Positions 32,956 to 42,327 are shown, counted from the first letter of the stretch. The stretch: DNA of 64,000 bases from CAJBVW01 sp964457335 (GCA_964457335.1 CAYWGD010000030.1:1-64000); one strand, 5' to 3'. A program made the numbers and translations. The notes: a model not told the origin generated them from the sequence alone.

Positions 32956-34584
32956 GTGACCCCTGGCCCCCTCCCCCTCGCGCGCTTCCACGCCGTCCTC
33001 GACGCCGGCCCCGACCGGCCGCTCCTCACCTGGCTCGACGCGGAGGGCGAGCCCGCGGCCACGCTCACCCCGGCCGCCCTGGAGGTCGGCTCCGCCCGGG
33101 TCGCCCGGGCGCTGGTCGACCGCGGGCTCCGGAAGGGCGATCGCGCGCTCCTCGCCCACCCGCCCGGGCTCGACTTCGTCGTGGCGCTCCTGGGCTGCCT
33201 CCGCGCCGGCGTGGTCGCGGTCCCCACCTACCCGCCGCCCCCGCCGGGCACGCCCGGCTTCGAGGCCTTCGCCGCCGTCGCCGCCGACTGCGCGGCCTCC
33301 ATCGCGCTGACCACGTCGAGCGGGCGCCTGTTCGCGGAGATCGCGGGCCTCCGCGCGCGGGTGCGCGGCACGCGGCTGCGCTGGCTCACGACCGACGCCC
33401 TCACGGGGCCCGCCACCTTCGAGGACGTCGCCGTCCAGCCCGACGACGTCGCGCTGGTGCAGTACACGTCCGGCTCCACGGGCACGCCGCGCGGCGTGAT
33501 GCTCACGCACGCGAACCTCCGCCACCAGCTCGCCGCGGTGAGCGAGCGCGCGGTCGGCATCTCGCCGGCCTCCACGCTCGTGTGGTGGCTGCCGCAGTAC
33601 CATGACTTCGGGCTGATCAGCGGCATCCTCGCCTGCCTCTGCGTCGGGGCGCGCGGCTACGCGATGTCGCCGCTCGACTTCGTGTGGCACCCCGCGAGCT
33701 GGATGCAGGCCGCCAGCCGCTACGGCGCGACCCACACCGCCGCGCCGGACTTCGCCTTCGGGCTCGCGGCGGCGCGCACCCCCGCCGACGGGCTGGATCT
33801 CCGTCGGCTCGGGGTCGTGATGAGCGCGGGCGAGCCCATCCGGCCCGCCAACGTCGACGCCTTCCTCGGCGCCTTCGCCCCCGCCGGGCTCGCCCCCGAG
33901 GCGTTCTTCCCCGCCTACGGGCTCGCCGAGCACACCGTCGGCGTCGCGGTCGGCGGACGCCGCTCCCTCGCGGTGGACGACGCCGCCCTCTCCGAGCGGC
34001 GCGTCCGGCCGGGTGATCGCCGCCTCGTGGGCTGCGGCCCGCCGTGCGACGGCGTCGAGGTGCGCGTCCACGGCCCCGACGACGCGCCCGCGGAGGTCGG
34101 CGAGATCCAGGTGCGCAGCGCGAGCGTGGCGAAGGGCTACTGGGGGCGCGCCGCGCGCGAGCTCACGACCCCCGACGGCTGGCTCCGCACCGGCGACGAG
34201 GGCTTCGTGCACGGCGGCGAGCTCTACGTCACGGGCCGGCTCAAGGATCTCGTCATCGTCCGCGGCCGCAACATCTACCCCCAGGACGTCGAGGCGACCG
34301 TCGAGCGCGCGGCGTCCGAGGTCAAGCCCGGGCGCGTCGCGGTGTTCGACGACGACGCCCTCGTGGTGGCCGCGGAGCTGCGCACGGGGCACGGCGGGGC
34401 GGGCGTGGCCGAGCGCATCGCGGCCGCCGTCGCCCAGGCGCACGGAGTCGCGCCCGCGCGCGTGCTGCTCGTCGCGCCGGGCGGCGTGCCCAAGACGACG
34501 AGCGGCAAGATCCAGCGTGGCCGCTGCCGCGAGCTCTGGCGAACCGGGAGGCTGAACCTCGTGCGGCGCTGGGACGCGCGCTGA
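32956..34584 (+). CDS. Fatty-acyl-AMP ligase (FAAL-type)
   Basis: 542 aa ANL enzyme. Motifs: YTSGSTGTPRGVMLTH (A3), the HD motif in LPQYHDFGLISGI, YGLAEHTVG (A5), GWLRTGDEGFVHGGELYVTG (A7-A8) and GKIQRGRCRELW at the C-terminus. FAALs make acyl-AMP and transfer the chain to an ACP. It is the last gene of the operon and probably loads free fatty acids onto the operon ACP. The GTG start at 32956 lies one base after the upstream stop. Confidence 0.85.
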   Translation: MTPGPLPLARFHAVLDAGPDRPLLTWLDAEGEPAATLTPAALEVGSARVARALVDRGLRKGDRALLAHPPGLDFVVALLGCLRAGVVAVPTYPPPPPGTPGFEAFAAVAADCAASIALTTSSGRLFAEIAGLRARVRGTRLRWLTTDALTGPATFEDVAVQPDDVALVQYTSGSTGTPRGVMLTHANLRHQLAAVSERAVGISPASTLVWWLPQYHDFGLISGILACLCVGARGYAMSPLDFVWHPASWMQAASRYGATHTAAPDFAFGLAAARTPADGLDLRRLGVVMSAGEPIRPANVDAFLGAFAPAGLAPEAFFPAYGLAEHTVGVAVGGRRSLAVDDAALSERRVRPGDRRLVGCGPPCDGVEVRVHGPDDAPAEVGEIQVRSASVAKGYWGRAARELTTPDGWLRTGDEGFVHGGELYVTGRLKDLVIVRGRNIYPQDVEATVERAASEVKPGRVAVFDDDALVVAAELRTGHGGAGVAERIAAAVAQAHGVAPARVLLVAPGGVPKTTSGKIQRGRCRELWRTGRLNLVRRWDAR

Positions 34585-34672
34585 CCGGCCGTTTGCCCGT
34601 TTCGAGCGGCCCGGGTGTCCGATCGTCGCTCGCCCCGCCCCCGGGGCGGCGATCCCCCACGGAGGAGTAGAC

Positions 34673-35488
34673 ATGACCACGTTCCCGCAGTGGGCGCTGG
34701 CCGCGGGCCTCGCGCTCGGCCTGACCGCCTGCACCGGCAAGGCCGACGACACCGGCGCCGCCGGCGACACCGACCCCGAGACCGACACCGACACCGATGT
34801 CAGCTACACGATCGAGGGCACGGCCATCACGTTCGGGCCCGACCGCCTCCCGGCGCCGGAGGGGACCTGCGTGCGGCTGTTCAACCCGGACGACGGCCTG
34901 GACGGCTCGACCCCCGAGGCGCTCGCCGAGGGGACCGTTGGCGCTGGCGGCGCCTACAGGCTCACCGGCATCACCAGGTGGGCGGGCAGCCCGCCCCTCG
35001 TCGTGATCGACGACTGCGACACCGACCCTCCGCGCGTCTTCCCCACGGGCACCCCCGTCCCCCCCGAGCTCGTCGAGCCCGTCACCGACGGCGGCACCGT
35101 GACCGGCGTGGTGTCCGTCGCGCTCGGCGTCGAGACGTTCGACGCCATCGCGGCCAGCCTCGCCGCGGCGGGGGACACGACGGACCTCGCGAGCGCCGGC
35201 CTGATGATGGGCTTCCTCTGGGGCGACGACGAGGCCGGCATCGAGGGCGCGCAGGTCGTCTGCGAGACCTGCACCGTCTACTACGGCGACGGCGACGCCA
35301 CCGACGGCGCCTTCACCACCGCGGGGACGCGCAACACCGCGGCCACCCGCAGCGGCTTCTACGCCATCCCCGGCGCGCCCATCGAGACCTACTCCGCGGT
35401 CGCGGAGGGCTACTCGTTCGTCAGCACGCCGATGGGGGCGATCCCCGGCGGCGCGCTGCTGATGATCTTCCGCGGCGAGGCGGAGTAG
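34673..35488 (+). CDS. Putative secreted lipoprotein
   Basis: 271 aa. A signal peptide with lipobox LTAC (about residue 20) is followed by an acidic Asp/Thr-rich linker (repeated DTD) and beta-rich sequence including a carboxypeptidase-regulatory-like piece (GTVGAGGAYRLTGI; GFYAIPGAPIETYSAVAEGY). No enzyme motif is seen. Four Cys cluster in CETCTV and CDTDPP. GGAG precedes the ATG by 5-6 bases. It stands alone, downstream of the FAAL operon. Confidence 0.7.
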   Translation: MTTFPQWALAAGLALGLTACTGKADDTGAAGDTDPETDTDTDVSYTIEGTAITFGPDRLPAPEGTCVRLFNPDDGLDGSTPEALAEGTVGAGGAYRLTGITRWAGSPPLVVIDDCDTDPPRVFPTGTPVPPELVEPVTDGGTVTGVVSVALGVETFDAIAASLAAAGDTTDLASAGLMMGFLWGDDEAGIEGAQVVCETCTVYYGDGDATDGAFTTAGTRNTAATRSGFYAIPGAPIETYSAVAEGYSFVSTPMGAIPGGALLMIFRGEAE

Positions 35489-35533
35489 CCGGCCGACACC
35501 CGAGCGGGGCCGCCGCCGCCGGGCGCCCCTCCG

Positions 35534-36127
35534 TCAGGGCGGCCCGCACCCGAAGAGCGGCGCATCCCCCGCGTCCGACACGTAGAGGTCCACCGCGGCG
35601 GCGTCCTCCGCGCGGGCGGGCCCTTCGCCGGGGCACCCGCCGTCGAAGCTCACCGCGTGGTAGCCCGGCTCGAACGTCACGGGGTCCGGCGCGTCGGACC
35701 CCGCGGGGGCCTCGGCCGTCCACTCCTCCGAGAGGTAGAGGAGGACCACCTCGTCGGTCCCCCCCGCGAGCGCGTCCTGGTCGGGGTCGAACGTCCCGTC
35801 GTCCCCTTCGTCCGCGAAGAGCACGACCGCCCCCACCGGCCCGCCCCCCGGTTGCCCGACCGCGTCGGCGAGGATGTGCTCGGGCGGCGGCGCGTAGAGC
35901 GACAACGCGTACCGCGCCGGGAACGTCGTCTCGACCTCGAGCGGCGGCAGCCAGGAGTAGCCGTCCTCGGCGAGCGGCTCCCACAACACCGTCACGTAGA
36001 GCGGCGCGTCCGGCAGCTCGACGCCGCCCTCGTACCGCACGAGCCCGCCGAGCTCGAAGAGCTGCTCGCCCGGGTAGGTGCCGTCCACCACCCCGTCCCC
36101 GCACGCCGCCAGCAGGAAGAGCAGCAT
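35534..36127 (-). CDS. Lipoprotein at the end of the caspase operon
   Basis: 197 aa. It begins MLLFLLAACGDG, a minimal lipobox (LAAC). The rest is beta-rich and acidic, with DEGDDGTFDPDQDALAGG resembling a Ca-binding loop. No known family is recognised. The ATG overlaps the stop of the caspase-like gene (TGATG), so it belongs to the ECF sigma/anti-sigma/caspase operon and may be the envelope partner of the peptidase. Confidence 0.7.
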   Translation of the reverse strand: MLLFLLAACGDGVVDGTYPGEQLFELGGLVRYEGGVELPDAPLYVTVLWEPLAEDGYSWLPPLEVETTFPARYALSLYAPPPEHILADAVGQPGGGPVGAVVLFADEGDDGTFDPDQDALAGGTDEVVLLYLSEEWTAEAPAGSDAPDPVTFEPGYHAVSFDGGCPGEGPARAEDAAAVDLYVSDAGDAPLFGCGPP

Positions 36128-37665
36128 CAGCGCACCCAGGCCGTGAGGTCGAGGGCGGCCCGGGGCACCGCCGAGGTCTCGATCGACGACGCGCCGTCCG
36201 CGCCCGCCACGGGGTACACGTGGATGTCCCACGCCGCCTCGACGCCGAGGGTGAGCCGGGGGGAGACGGCCAGCTCGGCCCGGCCGATCGGCCCCACCTG
36301 CCCGACCAGCGACCACCGCTCCGGCGCCTCGCCCTCCGTCTCGAAGCGTTGCAGGACGCCGCCGAGCCCGCCGCCGACCCCGAGCCCGAACGAGGCCGGG
36401 CCCACGTCGACGAGGCGCAGCGCCGCGAGCTCGCCGCCGGGCGCGTGCTGCTCCATCGACAGGAAGGCGTTCTCGGCGGTCGCGTGCGCGTAGCGCGCCC
36501 GCCCTACGAGCGTGAACCACGGGAGGTCGGCGCGCAGGCCCGCCAGGGCGAGGGGCCCGGTCGACACGCCGTCCCGGAGCGCGCCCTGGACGCCGCCGCC
36601 GACGGTCAGCGCGATCGCCGTGTAGGTCTCGGAGGTCTGCCCGCGCCGGGCGGACTGGCCGTAGGGCTGGGAGCGGAGGTTCGCCGTCGCGAGCCGCGTG
36701 TCCGCGCCGCTCTGCACCGTCACGGCCCCCTCGTACACCCGGTCCGGCATGCGCCGCCGCACGCGGTACGCGCCCTCCGGGAGCGCCACGGTCCCGCCCT
36801 TCCCCACCTCCACCTCGGCGACGAGCCGCGTCTCTCCGAGGTCGAAGATCACGTAGAGGCCGGCGTCCTCCAGCACGAGCCGCCCGGCGCGGCGGGCGCC
36901 GTCGAGGACGGTGAGCGCGACCTCCGTCTGCCCCTGCAGGTCGAAGGCGTACGAGGGGTGCTGCACGACCGGCGCGCGGCTCGTCGTGGAGAGCGTGCGT
37001 GCGTGCGCGTAGCGGTAGGCCTCCTGGAGCGTCACGCGGTGATCCCCCGACGTGTCGGCGGCGCCCGCGAGGCCGGCCAGCAGGTGGTGCGTGAACACGC
37101 CGCCTTGCAGCCGCTCCGACTCCTGCGCGTCCTCCCCCGCGGCGGCGGCGGTCAGGACGGCGACCCCCTCCACCACGCCGGTCCCGGGCGCCGCGATCGG
37201 GAAGGGCGCGACCGGCGTGCCGCCCTTGGCGCGCAGGATCTCCCCCGCCTGGCAGGCGTCCATCACGAGCACGCGCAGGTCCGCCGGCATGCCGACCACG
37301 GCCTCGCGGAGCTCGCGCAGCGGCAGCTCCGTGCCCTCCATGTGCAGCCCCTGCCCGTCCGCGTGCCCGCTGTAGTACACGACGATCGAGCTCCGCTCCC
37401 CCGGCGGCACCTCCCGCGCGATGCGCGCGCTCACGTCGGCGAAGGTGGCGCGGAGGTCGTCGGCGTCGGCGCCCTGGAGGAGGGCCACGCGCGACGCGGG
37501 CACCCCGCCGAGGTCCTGGAGGAGCTCCGCCATGCGGTGGGCGTCGCTCTCGGCGTACCGGAGCGGCGCGTCGGGGCCGAAACCCGTGTTCACGCCCACG
37601 ACCACGGCGTAGCGCTGCTCGGCGGCAGCGCCCGCGACCAGGGCCAGCAGCGCGGCCGCGATCAC
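36127..37665 (-). CDS. Secreted caspase-like peptidase (C14) with C-terminal beta domain
   Basis: 512 aa with an N-terminal signal (about 1-15). The caspase-like domain (about 17-230) has the catalytic His101 in YYSGHADG and Cys138 in VMDACQAG, and starts with RYAVVVGVNTGFG. Residues about 240-330 form a beta-rich domain, and the last 180 residues show alternating strands like an outer-membrane barrel or a beta-sandwich. The GTG start at 37665 overlaps the anti-sigma stop. Such proteins cleave after Arg/Lys or Asp in other systems; the target here is unknown. Confidence 0.8.
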   Translation of the reverse strand: MIAAALLALVAGAAAEQRYAVVVGVNTGFGPDAPLRYAESDAHRMAELLQDLGGVPASRVALLQGADADDLRATFADVSARIAREVPPGERSSIVVYYSGHADGQGLHMEGTELPLRELREAVVGMPADLRVLVMDACQAGEILRAKGGTPVAPFPIAAPGTGVVEGVAVLTAAAAGEDAQESERLQGGVFTHHLLAGLAGAADTSGDHRVTLQEAYRYAHARTLSTTSRAPVVQHPSYAFDLQGQTEVALTVLDGARRAGRLVLEDAGLYVIFDLGETRLVAEVEVGKGGTVALPEGAYRVRRRMPDRVYEGAVTVQSGADTRLATANLRSQPYGQSARRGQTSETYTAIALTVGGGVQGALRDGVSTGPLALAGLRADLPWFTLVGRARYAHATAENAFLSMEQHAPGGELAALRLVDVGPASFGLGVGGGLGGVLQRFETEGEAPERWSLVGQVGPIGRAELAVSPRLTLGVEAAWDIHVYPVAGADGASSIETSAVPRAALDLTAWVR

Positions 37666-38438
37666 CGCGCGGCGGCCTTCACGAGGCGGACCTCGTCCTG
37701 GTCGCACGTCGGAAACAGCGGCGGGAGGGGGGCCTCCCCCGCGGAGGCGCGCGCGCTCAGGCGGTCGGCCACGTCCCGCCACGCCAGGGCCTCCGGGCAG
37801 CGGAGCGCGACCAGCCGCTCGGCGCCCGGCGTCGCGTCGAGCGCGAGCGCGGCTTCGAGCTTCACGCCTTCGGGGACCGCCGCGAACGGGGCGCTCGGCG
37901 CGTCGCCGCCCGGCCAGACCTGGTAGGCCGCGCCCGCCCCGTCGACGCCCGCGACGAGCAGCCAGCCGTCCGAGTGGGTGGCCACCCGGAACCCGATCCG
38001 GTCGCCCGCCCGCACGGAGGCCCCGGAAGCGAGCCGCTCGGCTCCCCCGTGTGCGTCGCGGTACACCTCGAGCCGGAGCGCGGCGCCGCGCGACGTGAAC
38101 GTGTCCGGCGCGGGCGTGGGGGGCGCGCGCAGCACGAACAGCGCCGCGGCGGCCGCGAGCATCGCGACGGCTGCCGCGGGGATCCACCTGCGTCGCAGCG
38201 GCACCACCTCGCCGCGGGGCTCGTCGCGCACCGGGCTGGTCGGCTCCGGCGCGCGCTCCAGCCGGAGCGGCGGCAACGGCGCGGCCGCGGCCGCCCGGAG
38301 GCCCGCGAGGCGCTCGCGGCAGGGCGCGCAGGTCGCGAGGTGGCCGGCGAGCGTCGCGTCGCCCTCGAGCTCGCCCGCCACGACCCGGTGCAGGGTGAGC
38401 TCTGCGAGGTGGCCGTCGCGGTCGAGGAGCCCGATCAC
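37662..38438 (-). CDS. Anti-sigma factor with zinc-finger N-terminus and DUF4384-like domain
   Basis: 258 aa. The cytoplasmic zf-HC2-like motif H-x3-C-x2-C (GHLATCAPCRERL) is at about 33-45, followed by one membrane helix (about 85-105). A periplasmic domain (about 125-200; RAGDRIGFRVATHSDGWLLV) resembles DUF4384, often found with caspase-like proteins. It should bind and hold the ECF sigma factor encoded just upstream. The GTG start overlaps the sigma stop by 4 bases. Confidence 0.8.
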   Translation of the reverse strand: MIGLLDRDGHLAELTLHRVVAGELEGDATLAGHLATCAPCRERLAGLRAAAAAPLPPLRLERAPEPTSPVRDEPRGEVVPLRRRWIPAAAVAMLAAAAALFVLRAPPTPAPDTFTSRGAALRLEVYRDAHGGAERLASGASVRAGDRIGFRVATHSDGWLLVAGVDGAGAAYQVWPGGDAPSAPFAAVPEGVKLEAALALDATPGAERLVALRCPEALAWRDVADRLSARASAGEAPLPPLFPTCDQDEVRLVKAAAR

Positions 38439-38920
38439 GCGCCCGCCCGTGCCTGCGCGAGCTTGCGCAGCGCCTCCAGGCGGTAGCCCACCGTGCGCGA
38501 GGAGAGGCCGACCAGCGCGGCCACGTCGTCCCGCGTCATCCGGTCGAGGTGGTAGTAGACCGCGATCATCGCGGTCTCCTCGTCGAGCTCGCGCCAGATC
38601 TCCCCGAGCAGCGTCTTCGCCTCCTGGTCCGCCGCCGTCGTCGGTCCGCCCCAGGGCAAAGGCCCCGTCTCGTCCAGGAGCGACCGCCGCCGCGACGCGT
38701 CGCGCAGGCGGTTCAGGCAGTGCCGCGTCGTCAGCTGGTAGAGCCAGGTCGACGGCGAGCTCTCGCCGCGGAAGGTGTCGAGCTTGTCCATCACGCGCAC
38801 GAAGACCTCCTGGAGCACGTCGTCGGCTTCCTCGTCCGAGAAGAACCGGCGGATGCGCGCCCGCACGAGCCCGCCGTAGGTCCGGTAGAGGTCTCCGATG
38901 TCGGGCTTGTCTGGATGCAT
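38435..38920 (-). CDS. ECF-type RNA polymerase sigma factor
   Basis: 161 aa. Region 2 is seen in YRTYGGLVRARIRRFF and EEADDVLQEVFVRVMDKLDT, and region 4 in MTRDDVAALVGLSSRTVGYR. The ATG at 38920 begins just before region 2; codons upstream in frame are not sigma-like. The first gene of the sigma/anti-sigma/caspase/lipoprotein operon, which it probably drives itself. Confidence 0.9.
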   Translation of the reverse strand: MHPDKPDIGDLYRTYGGLVRARIRRFFSDEEADDVLQEVFVRVMDKLDTFRGESSPSTWLYQLTTRHCLNRLRDASRRRSLLDETGPLPWGGPTTAADQEAKTLLGEIWRELDEETAMIAVYYHLDRMTRDDVAALVGLSSRTVGYRLEALRKLAQARAGA

Positions 38921-39172
38921 CGGTTCGACACGCGAGCGCGCGGGTTGCGGCAACGTCGCGCATCGGTACCACAGTCGGGGGGTTGCGTGGGCGGCCCGGC
39001 GCCCGCGGACGGGCGCCGTCGGTCCCCTACGGGCTCGCCGCGGTGCGGCTCGGTCGGCCGGCTCCGCGCCGACCGACCGGCCCGGGTGGTGGGGCCGTGG
39101 CGGGCCGTGGGCGCTCACGTCACCCGGGCCGCCCTCCGGGCACCTGCCGCGGCGGTGGGGTGGGGGGTGTCG
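38921..39172. other. Gap of 252 bases, no gene
   Basis: No convincing reading frame. It should contain the promoter of the ECF operon, read leftward from about 38940, and the end of the ATPase gene. GGTCGGCCGGCTCC and CCGACCGACCGGCCC near 39050-39085 form an imperfect GC-rich hairpin that could stop transcription from the ATPase operon. Confidence 0.5.
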
Positions 39173-41563
39173 CTAACGTGGTTCGGGAACGTGGCCGTAC
39201 ATGCGCTTCACCCACTCCTGCAGCGCCAGGATCCGCTCCGGGAGCTCGGTGGCAAGGCGCGCGGCGCGTCGGAGGAGATCCGGCTGCAGGGCGTAGCCCG
39301 CAGCGAGGTCGTCCAGCGGCGGCTCGGGGAGCGGGACGTCCGCGTCGAGCGGCGCGCGGAGTCGGGCCAGCAGCGCACGCGTGGACTCCGAGAGCCTCCC
39401 CGCGCGGGCGAGATGGAACGCGGCCAGGAGCGGCGCGCGGATGCCATCCATGCGACGCGCGACGACGCCCAGCCCGGGCGCGACCGCGAGCGTCTCTTCG
39501 AGCAGCGCCACGGCGACGTCCACCGTGTCGGCGTCCTCCCGGATGGCGGCGTAGAGCCCCATGCGGAAGGTGTCGAAGAGGGCGACGCTCAGCGGCAGCG
39601 GCTGCTGGATGTTGGGCGGCGCGACGGGGCCCGTCTCCAGGCTGTCCCGGACCCACGCGCGGGCGAACTGCCAGCCCAGGACGTTCCGGTCCGGAACCGG
39701 CAGGAAGAGCTCGAAGGTGCGTCTGGACGGATCCGGCGCGGCCGCCTCGCGGAGGGCGGCGAGGAGGAGCGCAGGCTCGGTCTGACGAGCACCGCTCGGG
39801 ATCGACGACGGGACGCCCCCGCGCAGCACGGTCGAGAACCAGCCCCCGGGGCGAGGCTCCGGAGCTGCTTCCGGCGCCGGCGCGTCCGTCCCTCGGGCGT
39901 CCAGCAGGTCGAGGTCGGCGCCGGCAGCGGTGGCGTACGCCCAGGAGGGCCAACCCAACGTCGCGAGGATCTCCGCGTGGTCGGCGCCCACGACCGCGGC
40001 GTTGAGCCGCGCCACGAACGGCACCGCCCCCAGGCCCCAACCCGGCAGCGCCCCTCTCCACAGGGCCTCGCCGACTTCCGGTTCGGCTGCGTGGAACACC
40101 GACGCGGAGATCCGCACCAGCTGGTCCGCGCTCGCTTCCGCGGCGCCCACCCCCCAGAACAGCGACGCGAGGCCCGCGCGGCTCGCGGTGTCGGTCCCCT
40201 CCGCCTCGTCGAGCGCAGTCGCCAGGTCCTCGACCGCGCGCCCGAGCGGCCCGCGGAGCGCGGCCTCGACCATGGGCTGAAAGCGGGAGGCCAGGGCGTA
40301 GACCGACAGGTGGGCGGCGTCCTCCGTGGGCGCGGCGCCCGCCCACCCGACCGCGCGGACCAGCGCGTCGCCCTCCACCTCGGCATTCGCCGCGAGGATC
40401 GCACCTACCTGGGACAGCGCCGCGGCAACGTCCGTGCCCGGGAGGTCCTCCAGCGCCGGCCCCAGGACCGAGAGGAGGACCGGTTCTTCCATCGGATAGT
40501 CCATGAGGGCGTCATCCCCACCCCACCGCTGCCGGATCCGCTGCACGAGGAACAGCGCTGCGAGGGTGTCCTCGCCCTCCGTGGCCCAGTGCCGCGCGAG
40601 CCGGTCGGCCGCCCGCCAGTCCGCGCGGAAGTTCAGCGCGCGCAGCCTGTCCACGAGCCGCGCGTACCCCTGCGGGAGCGGGGTGTCCGTGTCGAAGCCG
40701 GGGCGCCAGTCACCCTGCTCGTCCACGAGCGCGGTCTCACCGAGGTCCACCGCGGGCTCCGCATACAGACGGACGAGCCGACGGGCACCGTGGCGCTCCA
40801 GCGGCGCGTCCAGCCGTTGCTCGACGCCAGGGGCGTTCGGCCACCGCCACCGGAAGACGCGACTGACCTCCTTCGTCAGGAACGTGGTGATGTCCGTGCC
40901 TCCTCGGTTCGGGAGCGGCGACACCACGGGGATCACCGGTGCCCGCGGATCCCCCGGCTCCAAGTCCTTCCGCGCCAGGAAGTTCCGGTACACCTGCTCC
41001 ACCCCGTCCAGGTGCAGCCGGCTCGGCCGGAACAGGAGCACCAGCGCGTCCGGCAGGAGCACGGTGGACAAGTAGCTCTCGTCCGCGAGGCCCGTGCGCG
41101 AGTCGAGGATCACGTACGTGGCCGACGCCGCGAGCGCGTCGCGCAGGGCCGCCAACGAGGCGCCATCCGGCTCGTCGATGATCGCCCGGAGGGCCGCGGC
41201 GACGGTCGAGTAGCTCGCCCCCGCCACGCGGACGTCCCCGAGCCCCGAGGGCATGTAGCGTAGCGGCAGGGAGGGATGCGGGACGACGTACCGCCGGTCC
41301 CGAAGCGCCTCGCGCAGCCAGGCCTCGCGCGCCCCCTCGGGCCTCCGCGCAAGGTCGGCGAGGAGCCGCGCGAGGCCCCCGCAGGCAGCGTCCGCGCCGC
41401 CCCCCAGGTAGGGGTCCAGGCCCGGCGCCTCCAGATCCAGGTCCACCACGAGCACGTCCCCGGCGTCCTCCCGGGCGAGCGCCCGCGCGAGGCGCCGCGC
41501 AACGTGAACGACCGCCAGGGTCCGCCCGACGCCGCCCTTGAACGAGTAGAAGGCCGTGATCAC
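39173..41563 (-). CDS. KGGVGR-type P-loop ATPase with long helical C-terminus
   Basis: 796 aa. The N-terminal 300 residues are a MinD/ParA-like ATPase: SFKGGVGRTLAVVHVARRLA (7-26) with Arg in place of the usual second Lys of KGGVGKT, LVVDLDLEAPGLDPYL as the second signature, and YVILDSRTGLADE (about 150) as Walker B. A transducer-like part follows, then about 450 residues of helical repeat-like sequence without a known motif. The GTG start at 41563 gives the normal ParA N-terminus and overlaps the upstream stop. It is the last gene of the island with a winged-helix and a nitrilase-domain protein. From memory, KGGVGR-variant ATPases occur in predicted bacterial conflict or signalling systems. 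Confidence 0.75.
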   Translation of the reverse strand: MITAFYSFKGGVGRTLAVVHVARRLARALAREDAGDVLVVDLDLEAPGLDPYLGGGADAACGGLARLLADLARRPEGAREAWLREALRDRRYVVPHPSLPLRYMPSGLGDVRVAGASYSTVAAALRAIIDEPDGASLAALRDALAASATYVILDSRTGLADESYLSTVLLPDALVLLFRPSRLHLDGVEQVYRNFLARKDLEPGDPRAPVIPVVSPLPNRGGTDITTFLTKEVSRVFRWRWPNAPGVEQRLDAPLERHGARRLVRLYAEPAVDLGETALVDEQGDWRPGFDTDTPLPQGYARLVDRLRALNFRADWRAADRLARHWATEGEDTLAALFLVQRIRQRWGGDDALMDYPMEEPVLLSVLGPALEDLPGTDVAAALSQVGAILAANAEVEGDALVRAVGWAGAAPTEDAAHLSVYALASRFQPMVEAALRGPLGRAVEDLATALDEAEGTDTASRAGLASLFWGVGAAEASADQLVRISASVFHAAEPEVGEALWRGALPGWGLGAVPFVARLNAAVVGADHAEILATLGWPSWAYATAAGADLDLLDARGTDAPAPEAAPEPRPGGWFSTVLRGGVPSSIPSGARQTEPALLLAALREAAAPDPSRRTFELFLPVPDRNVLGWQFARAWVRDSLETGPVAPPNIQQPLPLSVALFDTFRMGLYAAIREDADTVDVAVALLEETLAVAPGLGVVARRMDGIRAPLLAAFHLARAGRLSESTRALLARLRAPLDADVPLPEPPLDDLAAGYALQPDLLRRAARLATELPERILALQEWVKRMYGHVPEPR

Positions 41564-42327
41564 GCTGGCATGCCGGCACCGTGGCCCCGGGCGGTGGACG
41601 CCCCCGTGGGGAGCCGCGCGCGCCGCGGCCGTTCGTGCCCCCTCTCGACGCTCGCCGGCGACATGTACGGGAGCCGCTCGAAGCGCTCGAACAGCGAGCT
41701 GCGCGCAGGCTCGGACCTGGCGCGCACGATCCCGAGCGCCGCCACCTGCTTCGCCCCCACCGGCGACAGCGCGTAGTGCCGCGCCGGACCCGGCGTGTTC
41801 CGCACCACCTGGACGAGCCACCCGGCGTCGAGCAACTGATCGAGCAGTTGGCCCACGCGCCTGTCGCTCACGTCGAAGTCCCCGCGCGCGTGCACCTCTC
41901 CGGCGCGCAGGAAACCGCGGTCCCCGTCGGCCTCCTCCGCGAGCACCGCCAGGATCTCGCGAGCGGCCGCGCCCGCCGGCGCTCGGAGCGCGACACCGAC
42001 CTCCGCCCCGGGCGCCAGGCGCGCGACGACGTCCGCCACACGCGGCAGCACCGCCAGGCGGTACCGGGCTGCCTCCGCGGCGGGGATCCCGAGCGAGGGG
42101 ACCTCGTCCGCCGCGGCGCGCACCGCCCCGGCGAGAGCCTCGACACCCGCGGAATCGCCGCGCAGCGCAGCCGCGACGAGCTGGTGCACCGCCCCGTCGA
42201 TGAGCTCGTGCAGCTCGGCGGCGCGCCCTGCCGCCACCACCCCGAGGGCCTCGACGAGCTGATCGCGGAGCACGGTCGGCGCGTCCGACGCCGCGCGGGG
42301 AAGCCGCTTCCGCACATTTCCGCTCAT
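41560..42327 (-). CDS. Winged-helix protein of the ATPase/nitrilase island
   Basis: 255 aa. The N-terminal 130 residues are helical (DQLVEALGVVAAGRAAELHE). Residues about 140-205 look like a winged helix (VHARGDFDVSDRRVGQLLDQ, LLDAGWLVQVVR, HYALSPVGAKQVAALG). The basic, low-complexity C-terminus may be partly unstructured. I know no precise family. It could be a DNA-binding regulator, or an adapter between the ATPase and the nitrilase-domain effector. Four of its first 25 codons end in A or T, more than in neighbouring genes. Confidence 0.65.
   Translation of the reverse strand: MSGNVRKRLPRAASDAPTVLRDQLVEALGVVAAGRAAELHELIDGAVHQLVAAALRGDSAGVEALAGAVRAAADEVPSLGIPAAEAARYRLAVLPRVADVVARLAPGAEVGVALRAPAGAAAREILAVLAEEADGDRGFLRAGEVHARGDFDVSDRRVGQLLDQLLDAGWLVQVVRNTPGPARHYALSPVGAKQVAALGIVRARSEPARSSLFERFERLPYMSPASVERGHERPRRARLPTGASTARGHGAGMPA

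Noticed and set aside
34615..37926. Open plus-strand frame of 1103 codons
   Set aside because: Overlaps the lipoprotein in a wrong frame and the caspase operon in antisense; Arg-rich without motifs.
38549..41263. Open plus-strand frame of 904 codons
   Set aside because: Antisense to the sigma factor and the KGGVGR ATPase; no known domain and shadow composition.
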